In this document: piece after piece, positions 6,041 through 8,527 of the stretch
Layout of the letters: the number at the start of each line of letters is the position of its first letter
How positions within the stretch are numbered: the stretch's first letter is position 1
Source of the DNA: Chloroflexota bacterium
GTDB lineage: Bacteria > Chloroflexota > Dehalococcoidia > Lucifugimonadales > Lucifugimonadaceae
Length of the DNA: 8,527 bases
Assembly (NCBI GenBank): GCA_029262715.1
Contig: JAJCYX010000419.1
Location: forward strand, 1-8,527
Reading direction: 5' to 3'
Notes under the pieces: model-generated
What the model was told of the DNA's origin: nothing
Databases searched by the model: none
What the model saw: only the letters and a program-made list of their open reading frames with translations
Program-made: the position numbers and the translations under genes

Positions 6041-7156
6041 CTATCCGAAGAAATCCGGCAATGGCCGAATCGGCTTCTCACCCCAGAAACTCGTCGCAGG
6101 ATAAAAATCTTCCCACGCCCAGTCGAACGAGCTTATGTACGGCACCTGCTGTAGCACCGTACCTCGCAGTGGGCCGCTAACAGCAGCGCCGCGGTCAACA
6201 TCCCAGGTTGATTTCGTCTCAACGTCCTGCACCAGGCCATCGGCATTGAGCTCAAATGTCAAACTCTGCGACTCGCCGGGACTTTTGGGATTGGCCGCAG
6301 TCCGTAGATAGACATCTATGTCTCCCTCGACCTGATTGACCAGAACAACCACAGGAAAGCCACCGATATCATCGTTGACCACGCCCTGCTCTTTCGCACT
6401 TGGGAAGTAGTACCCAACCGCTGCGTCCTGTATCGCTACGCCGATCACGAATTCCTCGTTAGGAACTTGCCTGCCAAAGTGCTTTCCACGTTCATCGACG
6501 AGTACAAGCGTTTCGGGATGGTCAGCTATCCAGGCGCCCCATCTGACGATCTCACCCGGTAAGAGCGTTAACGACTGACCTGTTCGCGAACCGCGGATGA
6601 CAGCGCCCCACGGCTGTGCCCAGACACTTTCCGTACCGTGGTCCCACCACGTCATGGCGTTCATGTAGAGACCGCCGTTGTTGCCAAAGGTCAGAGTCTC
6701 TCCATCCAGCCGCCGGTCATGCACGAGACCGGTGAAGCAGATAGGTCACCAACTGACAAGGATCGGCACGCCCCCAACTTCGTCGTTCACCATTTCCCGA
6801 ATCCTCATGAGACCGATCGGGTAGGCGTGTGACTCTCCGTTGATCTCTACGCCCATGACAAGTTCGTTGGGCCACAGTTCGATCTCATCCGGTGATACGA
6901 AACTGGGCTCGTACACGGGAACTATCGCATCACGAGGCAACGTACCTGTGTAGGAATCCGGGTCGAACGCCCCAACGCCTGTTGCACGCAGCGATGAAAG
7001 CCGCCCAACGGACTCGTCATCAAGCTGGCGATCCACCGCGTTGGCGACCTGCGAACCACTGCCACAGGCAACCGCGACAAGCGCGATCGCTACCAGGAGT
7101 GCTCCGAATGGGAGAGAAGAGGTACAAGGAAATAGTTGGAGACGAGTAAGTTGCAT
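6041..7156 (-). CDS. DUF3179 lipoprotein with in-frame TGA, probable selenoprotein (Sec137-x-x-Cys140)
   Basis: Read through one TGA (6746-6748), this frame gives a 371-residue protein ending in TAG. Residues 1-31 form a lipoprotein signal (core about 16-30, AVAC with Cys31). The rest is a full DUF3179 domain: PRDAIVPVYEPSFVS (74-88), ELVMGVEINGESHAYPIG (98-115), REMVNDEVGGVPILVSW (120-136), the TGA at 137, then PIC (138-140), DRRLDGETLTFG (147-158), and a C-terminal part with SGPLRGTVL, FDWAWEDFYP and SFWGE. Relatives carry Cys-Pro-x-Cys directly after 'VPVLVTW/Y', so the TGA replaces the first Cys. A stem-loop follows the TGA (separate entry). Everything on both sides of the TGA is intact, which argues against decay. 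The DUF3179 function is not established; a redox or metal role for the UxxC pair is inferred. It is divergent from the VCBS gene. A pseudogene or a TGC/TGT-to-TGA read error is the alternative. Confidence 0.82.
6713..6748 (-). promoter_or_regulatory. Candidate bacterial SECIS element with its UGA codon
   Basis: On the mRNA strand, UGA (6748-6746) is followed 14 nt later by CCGGUC (6732-6727), loop UCGUGCAU (6726-6719), and GACCGG (6718-6713), a perfect 6-bp GC-rich stem. The loop starts 20 nt after the UGA, within the window known for bacterial SECIS elements. If U20 pairs with A26 and the last U bulges out, the apical loop is CGUGC, placing a G among its first two bases as SelB-binding loops usually have. 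Below, C9-G36 and G8-C37 (counted from the UGA) can extend the helix across a small internal loop. This was folded by eye only. Confidence 0.6.
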
Positions 7157-7173
7157 TTTGCACTCGGTTAGAT

Positions 7174-7194
7174 ATCGCTATACCAGAGAGCGAT
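7174..7194. repeat. 6-bp inverted repeat in the divergent promoter region
   Basis: ATCGCT (7174-7179) and AGCGAT (7189-7194) form a perfect dyad with a 9-base gap, 18-38 bases upstream of the DUF3179 start codon. It is not followed by a T-run, so it is better read as a possible operator or 5'-UTR hairpin than as a terminator. No partner protein is suggested by the window. Confidence 0.25.
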
Positions 7195-7263
7195 TCACGT
7201 ATCGGTCGTAATAACTCACACGGGCCACATACTTTTGAATCGTCAAGGCCGTTTCTCTGGCCG

Positions 7264-7269
7264 TATAAT
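7264..7269 (+). promoter_or_regulatory. Possible -10 element of the VCBS gene
   Basis: A perfect TATAAT lies 61 bases before the ATG at 7331, in the 174-base gap between divergent genes. There is no good -35 at the standard spacing: TTGAAT (7235-7240) is 23 bases away. Two GGCC copies (7247-7250, 7259-7262) just upstream form a short dyad that could be a regulator site. Confidence 0.35.
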
Positions 7270-7318
7270 CCATCGTCCGCCACGGAATCCTCGTACCGGA
7301 ATACAGATCGAACCGGCC

Positions 7319-7323
7319 AGGAG
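7319..7323 (+). promoter_or_regulatory. Strong ribosome binding site before ATG 7331
   Basis: AGGAG with 7-nt spacing to ATG at 7331 is the best initiation signal in this region. The frame it opens ends in TAG (7364-7366) after 11 codons, whereas the VCBS coding frame runs one base later. The signal therefore supports a start at 7331 combined with a frame change, or a short leader peptide. Confidence 0.6.
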
Positions 7324-7330
7324 AAACTTG

Positions 7331-8527
7331 ATGTCAGCCGAAATGCCGGGAGAAAATCCTGAATAGCTCCACTGCCCGGACCAGAAAAAGACAATACATC
7401 GGCCTGGCACTGATTACGGTGCTCATGCTCGGCGGACTGGGCATCGGCCTCTTTTTCGTTCTAGATGATTCAGACGATGAGGCCGTCGTCCAGGAACTAC
7501 CGTTTGAAACGGTCGAGGAGCTCTTCGCTCGTTCAGGCTCCGGCTCAAACGACCAGTTCACTCCTCCCGGTGTCGGCGATGGCGTCCCGGCGCTCGACGA
7601 GTTTGCGCCGTTCACCAACATCGCACCTGACATAGGTCCGTCCGCACTTATTGAGAACCGCTATCCCGGTGTCGCAATATTCGACTTTGACCGCGACGGT
7701 GACCTGGATTTCTACGTCACATCGGCAGAATCCGGCGCTCTGTTCCAGATAACCCGCGGCGACTCCAACCGCCTGTTCAGAAACGACGGCAACGGCAGCT
7801 TTGTTGATGTAGCGGCTGAGGCTGGAGTCGCCCTACCGGACCACAACAGCTCTGCCGTAGCGGCCTGTGACATCGACAACGATGGTTTCCAGGATCTGTA
7901 TGTTGCCGGGCATGGCCGAATTGGAGACGGGTTGGACTACCGTTCGATTGCCGATTCGCCGGAGCTTGGCACGATCATGTTGGATCGGATTTTCCTCAAT
8001 CAGCAGGATGGCACCTTCGACGACATAACGATCTTCGCTGTCGGTCAGCAGGGAAACGTCCGATCTGCGATGAGCGTCTCCTGCGCCGATGTAGACAATG
8101 ACGGCTGGGTGGACATATTTGTCGGCAACCGTGCGGACCAGGATTTCGTGCGCTTCGACAACGCGCGCCATCACGGCCACTTCAACGTGTTCTACCGCAA
8201 TAACGGAGACCAGACTTTTACCGACCTCACTGTCGATTCCGGTCTTGTCAGTCCACAGATCAAGCTCCTCGATCAGCGTGGCGTCCCTATCACGTTCATC
8301 GGACCCGACGGCACACCACTGGTCGGATTTGATACGTCGCTCATCGATGGAAACAACCGTATTACGGGTGATCCGGCCGGCCAGACCTGGGCGTCCATGT
8401 TCTTCGACTATGACAACGATGGCGACCCTGATCTGTGGATAGCGGACGATGGTGATGTGCTGAAGCTCTACCGCAACGATACGGCAGACGGTGCGATCAG
8501 GTTCACGTCGGTGGGAGACGAGCTGGG
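7331..8527 (+). CDS. Membrane-anchored FG-GAP/VCBS-repeat (CRTAC1-like) protein, N-terminal disrupted frame, 3' end outside window
   Basis: From 7332 onward one frame is open to the window edge, so the C-terminus is missing. It encodes a basic stretch (RTRKRQY), one membrane span (IGLALITVLMLGGLGIGLFF), an acidic segment (DDSDDEA), and then extracytoplasmic repeats with calcium-binding loops: DFDRDG (7683-7700), DIDNDG (7869-7886), DVDNDG (8088-8105) and DYDNDG (8406-8423), each followed by D-[LFI]-x-[VI]-type strands. Segments such as NRLFRNDGNGSFVDVAAEAG are typical of CRTAC1/ASPIC-UnbV proteins, which form surface beta-propellers with unclear roles. The start is odd: the good AGGAG-ATG (7331) is one frame off. 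A one-base shift in the A-run 7353-7356 would give MSAEMPGE, then ILNSSTARTRK. In-frame GTG 7419 or ATG 7425 would cut away the basic flank and half the span. A non-canonical ATC/CTG near 7356-7361, preceded by GGGAG, is another option. Confidence 0.85.

Noticed and set aside
6041..6724. Stand-alone DUF3179 gene starting with GTG at 6724
   Set aside because: This start would remove the conserved N-terminal half of the domain, which is encoded directly upstream in the same frame and separated only by the TGA.
6746..6748. TGA read as Trp through a changed genetic code
   Set aside because: TGA ends the transporter, permease and small lipoprotein genes, Trp is encoded by TGG throughout, and the aligned residue in the family is Cys, not Trp.
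1..8527. CRISPR array, tRNA/rRNA genes, insertion sequences, phage or attachment sites
   Set aside because: No regularly spaced repeats, cloverleaf-like sequence, transposase or integrase coding sequence, or terminal inverted repeats were seen on reading both strands.

Overview
The window looks like chromosomal DNA from a free-living bacterium with moderately GC-rich, evenly distributed genes. The mix of genes is a tandem universal stress protein, an oligopeptide-type permease, small Cys-anchored lipoproteins with Ser/Thr/Pro-rich linkers, a DUF3179 protein and an FG-GAP/VCBS protein. This mix is reminiscent of environmental Chloroflexota (SAR202/Dehalococcoidia-like), but that assignment is inference. 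TGA ends at least three ordinary genes here (transporter, permease, lipoprotein) and TGG encodes Trp, so the standard code applies.

Layout: (1) 1-610, minus strand: 5' part of an aldose 1-epimerase-like gene running off the window. (2) 611-870: divergent regulatory region. (3) 871-2175, plus strand: stand-alone CheY-like receiver, then a DMT/EamA transporter. (4) 2206-5407, minus strand: in transcription order a polytopic membrane protein, an ABC permease with an unusual coiled-coil insertion, and a two-domain universal stress protein. A possible 41-codon ORF (5420-5545) precedes the membrane protein. (5) 5549-6013, plus strand: small lipoprotein. (6) 6041-7156, minus strand: DUF3179 lipoprotein. 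(7) 7157-7330: divergent promoter region. (8) 7331-8527, plus strand: start of a membrane-anchored FG-GAP/VCBS (CRTAC1-like) protein, truncated by the window end.

The most important observation is in (6). Conventional ORF calling splits the DUF3179 gene into two ORFs, but both lie in one frame separated by a single TGA (6746-6748). That TGA sits exactly where DUF3179 proteins have the first Cys of their conserved CxxC motif, giving Trp-TGA-Pro-Ile-Cys. A perfect 6-bp stem with an 8-nt loop starts 14 nt after the TGA, at the place expected for a bacterial SECIS element. The simplest reading is a 371-residue selenoprotein with a Sec-x-x-Cys motif, exported as a lipoprotein. I do not know of DUF3179 being an established selenoprotein family. 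A nonsense mutation or read error remains possible.

Other points worth attention: the VCBS gene has its best start (AGGAG plus ATG at 7331) one frame away from its body, implying a frameshift near an A-run or a non-canonical start. The membrane-protein gene and the permease gene share one frame separated by a single TAG, with no convincing permease start signal. A 9-bp direct repeat with 11-bp spacing lies upstream of the stress-protein gene.
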